This document shows positions 7,325-14,546 of a stretch of 40,787 nucleotides of DNA, one piece after another (position 1 is the first letter of the stretch; the number at the start of each line of letters is the position of its first letter). The position numbers and the translations under genes are program-made. The stretch lies in assembly GCA_964511535.1 (NCBI GenBank), contig CAZEFW010000078.1:1-40787 (forward strand), in the 5' to 3' direction. Under the pieces are notes generated by a model. That model did not search any database. It was not told the DNA's origin and saw only the letters and a program-made list of their open reading frames with translations. The DNA is from CAZCFB01 sp964511535. GTDB taxonomy: Bacteria > Myxococcota_A > Polyangia > GCA-2747355 > CAZCFB01.

Positions 7325-8323
7325 ATGTCCATCGCGATCCCCTACCCCCCGTCCGAGCCCCTGGCGCTGCTGCCCACACCCCTGATCCCGCTGCCGCGGC
7401 TCTCGGCGCAGACCGGCGCCAAGATCCTGTGCAAGCGCGATGACCTGACGGGCGCAGCCCTGTCTGGCAACAAGGTGCGCAAGCTGGAGTTCCTGCTGCG
7501 CGAGGCCCTCGACCGGGGCGCGCGGTCGGTTGTGACCACCGGCGGCGAGCAGAGCAACCACGCCCGGGCCACCGCCGTGGCCGCCCGGCGGCTGGGGCTC
7601 GACTGTCACCTGCTGCTGCGCTGCGCCGACCCGGACAACCCCCCCGCGGCCGAGGCCAACATCCTGCTCGACCGCCTCGTGGGGGCCACGGTGCAGTGGA
7701 TCACCCCGGCGCAGTACGGCGCTCGTGACGCGCTGATGGCCGAGGCGGCCGAGCGCATCGCCGCCGAGCAGGGCGCGCCGTGCCAGGTGATCCCCGAGGG
7801 CGGCTCCAACGCCCTGGGCGCCTGGGGTTACGTGCGCTGCGTGGAGGAGATCGCCGCCGTGCTGGGCCGGGTGGAGACCACCCTGGTCTGCGCCGTGGGC
7901 AGCGGCGGCACCGTGGCGGGGTTGCTGGCCGGCAGCAAGCTGCTCAACATGCCCTACCGCGTGGTGGGGGTGTGCGTGTGCGACGACCGCGCCTACTTCC
8001 AGCAGCGGGTCAGCGGCATCCTGGGTCAGATGGCCGACACCTGGGACCTGCCGGTGGCCACCGCGCCGGAGGGGATCGAGATCTGGCAGCAGTACGTGGG
8101 CCGGGGCTACGGCCTGAGCCGAGACGAGGAGCTGGCCTGCATCCGCGACCTGGCCCGCAGCGAGGGCATCATCACCGACCCGGTCTACAGCGGCAAGGCG
8201 CTGTACGGCCTGCTATCCGAGCTGAAGGTGCGCAAGGACCTGCCACAGCCCATCGTCTTCATCCACACCGGCGGCATCTACGGCCTGTTCCCCAAGGCCG
8301 AGCAGCTCGCGCCGCTGCTCTAA
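7325..8323 (+). CDS. D-cysteine desulfhydrase / ACC-deaminase family PLP enzyme
   Basis: A 332-residue fold-type II PLP enzyme. 'LTGAALSGNKVRKLEFLL' contains the Schiff-base Lys (Lys50), followed by 'TTGGEQSNHARATA', which lines the substrate carboxylate/PLP site. 'AVGSGGTVAGLLAG' is the phosphate-binding Gly-rich loop, and 'DPVYSGKALYGL' with 'FIHTGG' lies near the C-terminus. Family members deaminate D-cysteine (to pyruvate, sulfide and ammonia) or 1-aminocyclopropane-1-carboxylate. The sequence alone does not decide; D-cysteine or another D-amino acid is more likely in a non-plant-associated context. No clear Shine-Dalgarno precedes the ATG at 7325. It converges with the SDR gene downstream across a repeat-filled 253-bp gap. 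Confidence 0.85.
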   Translation: MSIAIPYPPSEPLALLPTPLIPLPRLSAQTGAKILCKRDDLTGAALSGNKVRKLEFLLREALDRGARSVVTTGGEQSNHARATAVAARRLGLDCHLLLRCADPDNPPAAEANILLDRLVGATVQWITPAQYGARDALMAEAAERIAAEQGAPCQVIPEGGSNALGAWGYVRCVEEIAAVLGRVETTLVCAVGSGGTVAGLLAGSKLLNMPYRVVGVCVCDDRAYFQQRVSGILGQMADTWDLPVATAPEGIEIWQQYVGRGYGLSRDEELACIRDLARSEGIITDPVYSGKALYGLLSELKVRKDLPQPIVFIHTGGIYGLFPKAEQLAPLL

Positions 8324-8325
8324 AT

Positions 8326-8415
8326 AAAATGTCATATAGGGGGGTCTGACCCCACCACTTGACACTTTAACAAAATGTCATATAGGGGGGTCTGACCCCA
8401 CCACTTGACACTTTA
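8326..8415. repeat. Tandem pair of 44-bp palindromic repeats (46-bp period)
   Basis: Two identical 44-bp copies (8326-8369 and 8372-8415) are separated by AC. Each is an imperfect palindrome: the ends read AAAATGTCA and TGACACTTTA (inverted), and the core is GGGGTC-T-GACCCC. It sits directly after the desulfhydrase-like gene's stop, in a convergent junction. The GGGGTCTGACCCC core and palindromic ends recall REP elements mobilised by RAYT (TnpA-REP) transposases, but no transposase is in the window. It may also act as a bidirectional transcript end or mRNA stabiliser. Confidence 0.8.
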
Positions 8416-8416
8416 G

Positions 8417-8576
8417 CCTGGATATTGCGCCAGGGGGCCGTAACGAGGCGGCCGAGACCGAGGCGTAGCAGGCACGCGACGGCGAAAGCATACTGGTGCG
8501 TATGGTGAGGCGGCGCGGGACCCGCTACGCCGACGGCAACGGTCGCCGCAGCAGGTCAACTGGTGCAATATCCAGG
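8417..8576. mobile_element. 160-bp MITE-like element with 17-bp terminal inverted repeats
   Basis: The ends are CCTGGATATTGCGCCAG (8417-8433) and CTGGTGCAATATCCAGG (8560-8576), which are inverted with one mismatch in 17. Inside are nested inverted repeats: GGCGTAGC (about 8462) pairs with GCTACGCC (about 8524), CATAC with GTATG, and GCGGG with CCCGC. The whole unit could fold into one long cruciform or RNA hairpin. It contains no credible gene and its right end abuts the stop codon of the SDR gene at 8577. No clear target-site duplication was found. A small non-autonomous transposable element fits best; a structured RNA or bidirectional terminator is the alternative. Confidence 0.6.
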
Positions 8577-9563
8577 TTAGAGCCAGCCGGCTTCGCGGTA
8601 CCAGGCGGCGGTCTCGGTGGCGCCTTCGAGCAGGGTGTAGCACGGGCGGTAGGCCAGCAGTCGGCGGGCTTTGCCCACGTCCATGGCCCAGTTCGGCACG
8701 GCGTACATGCGCACCTGATCAAGGTTGAGCATGGGGCGCTTGCCCCGCAGCCTGGCCACGGCGCCGCCCACGGCCCCCACCAGGTACGCGCCGGACAGGG
8801 GCATCCACAGCGGGATCCCGTCGGAGCCCTTGACCGCCTGCACCACGGTGCGGCCCATGGCCTCCATGGTGTAGTTGTCCGCATCGCCCAGCAGGAAGGT
8901 CTCGCCCAGCGCGGCCGGAGAGGTGGCGGCCAGCATCAGCCCCTCGACGATGTCGGCCACGTGGCACATGTTCACCATGCGCCGCCCGAGGCCCATCTTG
9001 ATGTAGATCCCCCGGGCCGCCTGCTTGTACAGCGGCAGCCCCATGGTGTCCCGCGCGCCGTAGATCCCCCCGGGCCGCACCACGGTCAGCGGCAGCCGCG
9101 GGGCCAGCGCGCGCGCGGCCTCCTCGCCGGCCAGCTTCGACTTGCCGTAGTGGTTCACCGGCTCGCAGGGGGTCTTCTCGCTCACCGGGCTGCTGTCGCG
9201 CTCGCCGTCACCGTGCACCGCCAGGGTGCTCACCAGCACGAACCGCTGCAGCGCATCGCTTGCCGACATCGCCGCCCGGGCGACGGCCCGGGTCCCCTCC
9301 ACGTTGGCCCGGTAGTACCCGCCCGGCTCGGCCGCCTGGGTCACCCCGGCGCAGTGGAAGATCAGCTCCGCCCCGGCGAACGCCTCGGCCAGCGAGCCGG
9401 GATCGTCGAGGCTCCCGGTCACCAGCCGCGCCGCCGTGCCCGACAGCCAGCGCAGGTCAGCGCTCTGCCGCACCAGGGCGGTCACCTCGTGGCCGTCTGC
9501 CAGCAGCCGATCCGTCAGGTGGCTGCCGAGGAATCCGTTGGCCCCCGTGAGCGCGCATTTCAT
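8577..9563 (-). CDS. NAD(P)-dependent epimerase/dehydratase, extended SDR
   Basis: A 328-residue extended short-chain dehydrogenase. The Rossmann motif TGANGFLGSHL lies at residues 6-16, the active-site 'LVSTLAVHG' and YGKSK (Tyr-x-x-x-Lys) follow, and 'VVRPGGIYG' is typical of the 3-beta-hydroxysteroid dehydrogenase/dihydroflavonol-reductase-like subgroup. The C-terminal 'YAVPNWAMDVGKARRLLAYRP' with a closing 'AWYREAGWL' is the usual substrate-domain tail. The substrate is unknown (nucleotide sugar, sterol or hydroxyketone). I chose the ATG at 9563, because the longer open frame would add about 29 residues of non-SDR sequence before the dinucleotide motif. It is divergent from the exported-protein gene at 9649. 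Confidence 0.85.
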   Translation of the reverse strand: MKCALTGANGFLGSHLTDRLLADGHEVTALVRQSADLRWLSGTAARLVTGSLDDPGSLAEAFAGAELIFHCAGVTQAAEPGGYYRANVEGTRAVARAAMSASDALQRFVLVSTLAVHGDGERDSSPVSEKTPCEPVNHYGKSKLAGEEAARALAPRLPLTVVRPGGIYGARDTMGLPLYKQAARGIYIKMGLGRRMVNMCHVADIVEGLMLAATSPAALGETFLLGDADNYTMEAMGRTVVQAVKGSDGIPLWMPLSGAYLVGAVGGAVARLRGKRPMLNLDQVRMYAVPNWAMDVGKARRLLAYRPCYTLLEGATETAAWYREAGWL

Positions 9564-9648
9564 GGGAGCAATTACCGTGGCGCGCCCCGGCCAATGCAAC
9601 CTTTTTCTGTGGCTGTCACCGGCTTGCGCTTTCGGATAGGATTGGGGC

Positions 9649-10473
9649 ATGAAACGCGCCGCCCCGCTCCTGCTCCTGGCCGCCCTGCTCTCGCTGCAGT
9701 GCGCCAGCGCCGAGGATCCCTATTTCCTCGACGACAAGAAGGACGGCAGCGCGCCCGACGCAGTCGACGACCTGGTCCCGCACCATGACATCTACTCGCC
9801 CCTGCTGGACGGCGGCAACGACATGCTCACGGTGACCCCCGACGCGGGCTGCCTGCTCGGCACCACCAACAACTGCTCGTTCTGCGGCGATGTTTGCCCC
9901 CCCGGCTCCGACGACGCCGCCACCCACAGGGTGTGCCTCAACAACAAGTGCGAAATCCAGTGCAAGGACGAGTACTACGACGCCGACGGCAAGACCGGCA
10001 ACGGCTGCGAGTCCCAGGACGACGTGCCGGTGCATGACAACAAGTCGAGCGCCTACGACATGGGCAAGCTCAAGGACACGGGCACCGCGGTCAACACCAC
10101 CGCGAAGATGCCCTCCGACGCGCGCAAGCACCTCAAGGCGCCGGCCGACCGACCTCACGGCAGGGAGGACTGGTTCGTGGCGCACATCACCGACACCGCC
10201 TTCGGCAACCTCAAGGGCATCGCCAAGCTCGACCTGAGCAAGTTGCCCACCGGCTCCAGCTACAAGATGGAGGTCTGGTTCGAGTGCGACAACGGCAAGA
10301 AGCCGGGCACCAAGACCGCCACCCTCAAGGGGAGCGCGCTCAAGAGCCTCACCCCGAGCACCAAGTGCAACGCCACCTCCCTGGGCGACGACAGCGGCAA
10401 GCTGTACCTCCGGCTGACAAAGACCGCCGGCGGCCACAGCGCCCTGACCTACAAGGCCGAGATCATCCCCTGA
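9649..10473 (+). CDS. Exported Cys-rich protein of unknown function
   Basis: A 274-residue protein. The N-terminus is a clear signal peptide; 'LLSLQC' is a poor lipobox, while 'CASA' before Glu-Asp is a good signal peptidase I site, so it may be periplasmic rather than lipidated. An Asp-rich linker (about 25-65) is followed by a Cys cluster ('NNCSFCGDVCPPG...CLNNKCEIQCKDEYYDADG..GNGCES') and a C-terminal beta domain of about 130 residues, perhaps a PPC-like sandwich ('DWFVAHITDT', 'YKMEVWFECDNG', 'LYLRLTKTAGG'). That matches secreted myxobacterial proteins in style; the function is not recognised. It precedes the aminomutase gene by 26 bp and may share its transcript. Confidence 0.75.
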   Translation: MKRAAPLLLLAALLSLQCASAEDPYFLDDKKDGSAPDAVDDLVPHHDIYSPLLDGGNDMLTVTPDAGCLLGTTNNCSFCGDVCPPGSDDAATHRVCLNNKCEIQCKDEYYDADGKTGNGCESQDDVPVHDNKSSAYDMGKLKDTGTAVNTTAKMPSDARKHLKAPADRPHGREDWFVAHITDTAFGNLKGIAKLDLSKLPTGSSYKMEVWFECDNGKKPGTKTATLKGSALKSLTPSTKCNATSLGDDSGKLYLRLTKTAGGHSALTYKAEIIP

Positions 10474-10499
10474 TTCTCTAACCTCTCGAGAGGAAGAAA

Positions 10500-11804
10500 A
10501 TGTCAAATACCGACGATTCCACCGGCTCCCGGTTCACCCCGGTAGAAAAGACCCTGCTGCATGTAACCGAGGACAAGCGCAAGGTGGCGCTCGAGCGCTG
10601 CGAGTCATACACCGCGGCCATCGCCGATTACCTCGAGGCGCGCGAGCGCATCCCGTGCGGGCTGAAGCTGGATGACGAGTACGCCGAGGGCCGCGCCCGG
10701 GTGCTGGCCGCCCTGGGCGGCACCGAGGAGGACTGGGCCGACTGGCAGTGGCACCTGAAGAAGACCATCACCACCGTGGACGTGCTGGCGAAGATCGTGG
10801 ACCTGACCGACGAGGAGCGCGCGCAGATCGCCTCCGTGGAGGACAAGTTCCGCTGGGGCATCTCGCCCTACTACGCCAGCCTGATGCACCGCACCGACCG
10901 CGCCTGCCCCATCCGGCTGCAGGGGATCCCGTCGAACCTCGAGCTCGAGGACCAGACCGTGGAGACCGACCCGGAGACGGTGCTGTACAACTCCCCGGCG
11001 CCGCTGATCACCCGGCTCTACCCGGACCGGCTGATCATCAACGTCACCAACGCCTGCACCATGTTCTGCCGCCACTGCCTGCGCCGGCGGCACATCGCCC
11101 ACGAGAACCTGCTCTACTCCAGCAAGGACATCGAGCTGGCGCTGCAGTACGTGCGCGAGCACCCGGAGATCCGCGACGTGCTCATCACCGGCGGCGACTC
11201 GTTCTGCCTGCCCGACCGTCGCCTGGACCAGATCCTGACCGCCCTGGACGAGATCGAGCACGTGGAGATCAAGCGCCTCGGCACCCGCACCCTGGCGGTG
11301 CTGCCCCAGCGCGTCACGCCGGAGCTGTGCGAGATGCTCTCGCGCCACAGCCCGGTCTACCTCAACACCCAGTTCAACCACTCCAAGGAGGTCTCCCCCG
11401 AGGCCAAGGAGGCGGCGGACATGCTCACCCGCGCCGGGGTGGTGCTCGGCAACCAGGCGGTGCTGCTCAAGGGGATCAACGACGACCGCCACGTGATGAA
11501 GAAGCTGATGCAGGACTGCCTGCACATCAAGGTGCGCCCCTACTACATCTTCAACTGCAAGAAGCTCGAGGGGATCCGCCACTTCCGCGCCTCCATCGAG
11601 GACGGCATGAACATCATGGAGTACCTGCGCAACTACACGTCGGGGCTGGCGGTGCCGACCTACATCTGCACCCTGCCCGACGGCCGCGGCAAGACGCCCG
11701 TGATGCCCACCTACCTGCTCAACGCCAACGCCAACGGCAAGGCGCGCTTCCGCTCATGGCAGGGGCTGGTGATGGACTACGACGACGCCAAGCCGGACAG
11801 GTAG
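10500..11804 (+). CDS. KamA-family radical SAM 2,3-aminomutase, glutamate-type active site
   Basis: A 434-residue radical SAM/PLP enzyme that moves an alpha-amino group to the beta carbon. The 4Fe-4S/SAM motif is CTMFCRHC (Cys186, Cys190, Cys193), followed by the carboxylate-binding Arg195. The PLP Lys is Lys398 in LPDGRGKTPVMP. Compared from memory with clostridial lysine 2,3-aminomutase (Cys125, Asp293, Asp330, Lys337), every spacing matches exactly (168, 37 and 7 residues). Both Asp residues that bind the lysine epsilon-amine are replaced here, by Lys354 and Thr391. In glutamate 2,3-aminomutase the equivalents are reported as Lys and Asn, so an acidic or otherwise non-lysine substrate is likely. 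The first 60 residues form an N-terminal extension. AGAGG lies 6-7 nt before the ATG. Calling it lysine 2,3-aminomutase would probably be wrong. Confidence 0.88.
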   Translation: MSNTDDSTGSRFTPVEKTLLHVTEDKRKVALERCESYTAAIADYLEARERIPCGLKLDDEYAEGRARVLAALGGTEEDWADWQWHLKKTITTVDVLAKIVDLTDEERAQIASVEDKFRWGISPYYASLMHRTDRACPIRLQGIPSNLELEDQTVETDPETVLYNSPAPLITRLYPDRLIINVTNACTMFCRHCLRRRHIAHENLLYSSKDIELALQYVREHPEIRDVLITGGDSFCLPDRRLDQILTALDEIEHVEIKRLGTRTLAVLPQRVTPELCEMLSRHSPVYLNTQFNHSKEVSPEAKEAADMLTRAGVVLGNQAVLLKGINDDRHVMKKLMQDCLHIKVRPYYIFNCKKLEGIRHFRASIEDGMNIMEYLRNYTSGLAVPTYICTLPDGRGKTPVMPTYLLNANANGKARFRSWQGLVMDYDDAKPDR

Positions 11805-11854
11805 CAGCGACCTCCGCCCGCCGAGGCCCCGACAACCAGCCAGGGGATGAAACC

Positions 11855-13006
11855 GTGAACGAACTTATCGACGACTTCCGCCAGGCGCTGAAGGACGGCC
11901 GCGACGGATACATCGCCGACCTGCGCGACCTGTGCGTCGTGCAGTGCGGCTCCGAGATGCTCGACGGCGTCGACGAGGTGGCCGCCATGATGGCGGAGCG
12001 CCTGTCCGCCCTCGGCCTCACCGTGCGCCGGGTGCCGGCCGAGCCGTACGCCCCGCACCTGGTGGCCGAGACGCCGGCGCCCGGGCCGCGCATCGTTCTC
12101 GGCGGCCACCTGGACACCACCTACACCGACTACGGCCCGCTGCCCGAGTTTCACCTGGACGGCGAGTACGCGGTGGGGCCGGGCACCTGCGACATGAAGG
12201 GCGGCGTGGTGGTATTTTTGGCCGCGCTGGAGTGCCTGCACGCCGCGGGCCTGCTCCAGCAGCTGCCCATCACCGTCGCGCTCAACACCGACGAGGAGCG
12301 GGGCGCCCCCACCAGCCGCGCGCTGTGGGACGAGCTGGCCCCGCGCACGAAGATGGCGCTCTTCTCCGAGTGCGCCGGCCCCGACGGCGAGCTGGTGGTC
12401 TGCCGCCGGGCCAAGCTCTCCTACCGCCTGGACGTGGCGGGCGTGGGCACCCACGCCGGCGGCGACGGCCGCGGCAAGGTAAGCGCCCTGGTGGAACTGT
12501 CGCACAAGATCATCGCGCTCGAGGCGCTCAACGGCGACTTCGCCGGCACGCACCTGAACGTGGGCAAGGCCTTCGGCGGCATCGCCAGCAACACCGTGCC
12601 GGGCGAGGCCACGGCCCTCATCGACATCCGCTACCCCGCCGGCGAGCTGGAGGTGCCCGTGCGCGGGGCGGTGGAGGGCATCGCCCGCCGCTGCACGGTG
12701 CCCGGCGCCTCCGCCACCCTCACCGAGACCAGCTTCCGCCCCGCCTGGGAGCGGAGCGACGCCTCCATGGCCTTGCACGCTCGCGTGGCCGCCACGGCCG
12801 AGGCCCTGTGCCTCGACGCGCCGCCCGAGGACCGCGGGGGCACCGCCGACTCCAACTGGTTCGGCGCCCGCGGCGTGCCCACCCTCGACGGGTTCGGGCC
12901 GGTGGGCTTCGACGACCACACCCCGCGCGAGCGGGCTCACATCGGCTCCATGATGGACCGCGCCCTGCTGCTGGCCGCGGTGCTGGCCGACCAGATCACG
13001 CCCTGA
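11855..13006 (+). CDS. M20-family metallohydrolase, glutamate carboxypeptidase (CPG2) type
   Basis: A 383-residue zinc amidohydrolase with the full M20 ligand set: His85/Asp87 in GGHLDTT, bridging Asp113 in GPGTCDMKGG, general base Glu147 and ligand Glu148 in NTDEERG, and C-terminal His355 in FDDHT. The dimerisation insert 'VAGVGTHAGGDGRGKVSALVEL' and the 'GGTADSNWFGARGVPTLDGFGP' segment match Pseudomonas carboxypeptidase G2 more than ArgE or DapE. CPG2 enzymes remove C-terminal glutamate. The start is GTG at 11855, with AGGGGA 7 nt upstream; the open frame extends much further upstream only as a shadow of the aminomutase gene. It lies 50 bp after the aminomutase and 13 bp before the ATP-grasp gene. 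B. subtilis also pairs an M20 protein (YodQ) with KamA. Confidence 0.88.
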   Translation: MNELIDDFRQALKDGRDGYIADLRDLCVVQCGSEMLDGVDEVAAMMAERLSALGLTVRRVPAEPYAPHLVAETPAPGPRIVLGGHLDTTYTDYGPLPEFHLDGEYAVGPGTCDMKGGVVVFLAALECLHAAGLLQQLPITVALNTDEERGAPTSRALWDELAPRTKMALFSECAGPDGELVVCRRAKLSYRLDVAGVGTHAGGDGRGKVSALVELSHKIIALEALNGDFAGTHLNVGKAFGGIASNTVPGEATALIDIRYPAGELEVPVRGAVEGIARRCTVPGASATLTETSFRPAWERSDASMALHARVAATAEALCLDAPPEDRGGTADSNWFGARGVPTLDGFGPVGFDDHTPRERAHIGSMMDRALLLAAVLADQITP

Positions 13007-13019
13007 AGGGAGGGAGACC

Positions 13020-14003
13020 ATGCGCGTTCTGATCCTGCGGAACACCCCCACGGACGAGACCCTCGGGATGCTCGGCCCGCGCAACTGCGAGTTCTACCTT
13101 GAGCAGGACATCGAGGCGGTGCGCGACGCGCTGGAGGAGCTGGGGCACAGCGCCCGCGTCGTCACCGCGGACCTGGGCCTGGTGGACCGGCTCCAGCGCG
13201 CGGTGCTGAACAACCACGGCACCGACGGCCTGTTCATCTTCAACCTGGCCTACGGGGTGCAGGGCTACTGCCGCTACACCCACGTGCCGGGGCTGCTGGA
13301 GCAGCTGGGCCTGCCCTACGTGGGCTCCGGGCCGCGGGCCCACACCATCGCCCTGGACAAGTACCTGACCAAGGTGATCTGGGATCGCGTGGGGCTGCCC
13401 ACGCCGCCGTTCCAGCTGTTTCGGGCCGCGGACGAGCCGCTGTTCGACAACCTCACCTTCCCGCTCATCGTCAAGCCGCTCAACGAGTCCACCAGCTTCG
13501 GCATCGAGGTGGTGCGGGACGAGCCGGCCCTGCGCGAGGTGATCCGCAAGATCCTGCAGGACTGGCTCCAGCCGGCCCTGGTGGAGGCGTTCGTGCCGGG
13601 CGTGGAGGTCAACTGCGGCTTGCTGGGCAACGCCCCGCCGCAGGCCCTGCCCGTGCTGGAGATCGACTACCGCGAGGACAAGAACCCGCTGGCCATCCTG
13701 AGCAACGAGAAGAAGCTCGAGCGGGCCGTGTCGCATGTCTGCCCCGCACGCCTGGCCCCCGAGACAACCGCCGAGGTCCAGCGGCTGTCGGTGGCGGCGT
13801 TCGACACCATCGGCTGCAGGGACGCCGCCCGCCTCGACTTCCGCATCGACGCCGAGGGGCAGCCCTGGCTGCTGGAGATCAACTCCATGGTGTCCATCCA
13901 CAAGGCGAGCTCTTTCTACGACGCGGCCCACGTGGCGGGGATGAGCTACACGCAGATGATCGGCGGCATCCTCGACGCGGCAGTGGCGCGATACGCCCGG
14001 TAG
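13020..14003 (+). CDS. ATP-grasp ligase of the D-Ala--D-Ala ligase family
   Basis: A 327-residue protein with the Ddl layout. The N-terminal domain ends in 'GLFIFNLAYG' (the FN-x-x-(E/Y)-G element) and 'PYVGSGPRAHTIALDKYLTK'. The ATP-binding strands are 'FPLIVKPLNESTSFGI' and 'ALVEAFVPGVEVNCGLLG'. The Mg-binding end is 'DAARLDFRID..GQPWLLEINSM'. Family members activate an amino-acid carboxylate as acyl phosphate and join it to an amine. The cell-wall enzyme has FNALHG or FNLxEG and is usually near mur genes; here the neighbours are an aminomutase and an M20 hydrolase, so a dedicated peptide ligase is more likely than cell-wall Ddl. GGGAGG precedes the ATG by about 6 nt. The product is unknown; beta-amino-acid dipeptide synthesis is inference. 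Confidence 0.82.
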   Translation: MRVLILRNTPTDETLGMLGPRNCEFYLEQDIEAVRDALEELGHSARVVTADLGLVDRLQRAVLNNHGTDGLFIFNLAYGVQGYCRYTHVPGLLEQLGLPYVGSGPRAHTIALDKYLTKVIWDRVGLPTPPFQLFRAADEPLFDNLTFPLIVKPLNESTSFGIEVVRDEPALREVIRKILQDWLQPALVEAFVPGVEVNCGLLGNAPPQALPVLEIDYREDKNPLAILSNEKKLERAVSHVCPARLAPETTAEVQRLSVAAFDTIGCRDAARLDFRIDAEGQPWLLEINSMVSIHKASSFYDAAHVAGMSYTQMIGGILDAAVARYAR

Positions 14004-14044
14004 CTCGCTACCTCCCCCCCCCGCTTTTGGGTTAAGCTGTGGCC

Positions 14045-14539
14045 ATGTCAAGGTCATGGAGATGGTGCGCGGCGGCCCTGCTGCTGGCGCTGTTGCTTCC
14101 GCTGGGGGCGTGCCCCGACCGGGGCGCCACGTCGGATCCTTCGGGCGACGACGAGAGCGGCGAGAAGAGCGACGAAGAGGGTGAGGGGGACGAGGAAGAG
14201 GGCTGCCCAAAGCGTACGGTGCTCGACGAGGCCGAGGCCATGGACGGCTACCTCAGCGCGCGGAAGTTCTTCCTCAAGCAGATCGTCCCCAAGGTGAAGC
14301 TCGACCACAAAGACGCCCCGGAGAAGGGGCCGCTGCTGGACGTGGTGATGGACGAGCTGCACGTGGTGCTCAACGGCAAGAAGAACGAGGACGGGGGCGA
14401 CCCGGTGCGGGCCACGGTGGACTTCTCCGGCAAATTGAAAGACCTGAGGCTGCGCTGCCAGGCCCGCTTCGACGGCGTGATGGGCGAACCGGACTTCAGC
14501 TGGAACAGGGCCACCTTCAAGTGGCTCCGCTGCGAGTAA
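14045..14539 (+). CDS. Small lipoprotein with acidic linker
   Basis: About 164 residues. The signal peptide ends LPLGAC, then comes an acidic linker (Ser/Asp/Glu/Gly, about residues 30-52), then a compact domain of about 110 residues with two widely spaced Cys residues ('LRLRCQARFD' and the C-terminal 'LRCE'). No family was recognised. The ATG at 14045 was chosen; a GTG two codons upstream (14039) is possible and neither has a strong ribosome site. The next gene starts 7 bp after its stop, so it is probably co-transcribed with the SGNH gene. Confidence 0.7.
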   Translation: MSRSWRWCAAALLLALLLPLGACPDRGATSDPSGDDESGEKSDEEGEGDEEEGCPKRTVLDEAEAMDGYLSARKFFLKQIVPKVKLDHKDAPEKGPLLDVVMDELHVVLNGKKNEDGGDPVRATVDFSGKLKDLRLRCQARFDGVMGEPDFSWNRATFKWLRCE

Positions 14540-14546
14540 TCTGCCG

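Noticed and set aside
5591..7609. 672-residue minus-strand frame opposite the acyl-CoA synthetase
   Set aside because: His/Leu/Arg/Gly-rich mirror sequence with no motif, spanning two genes on the other strand.
8326..8415. CRISPR-like array
   Set aside because: Only two units with a 2-bp gap; there is no spacer, and each unit is a palindrome. No cas genes.
10500..11804. Gene symbol kamA / lysine 2,3-aminomutase
   Set aside because: The two lysine-binding Asp residues are missing, so assigning the lysine activity would be unsafe.
10748..11854. 752-residue reading of the M20 hydrolase starting inside the aminomutase gene
   Set aside because: The extra residues are Arg/Pro/Gly/Ala shadow sequence. 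GTG at 11855 has a proper ribosome site and begins the normal M20 N-terminus.
13020..14003. Cell-wall D-Ala--D-Ala ligase
   Set aside because: The family fits, but no mur, fts or alanine racemase genes are nearby and the neighbours form an amino-acid pathway, so the ddl symbol was not given.
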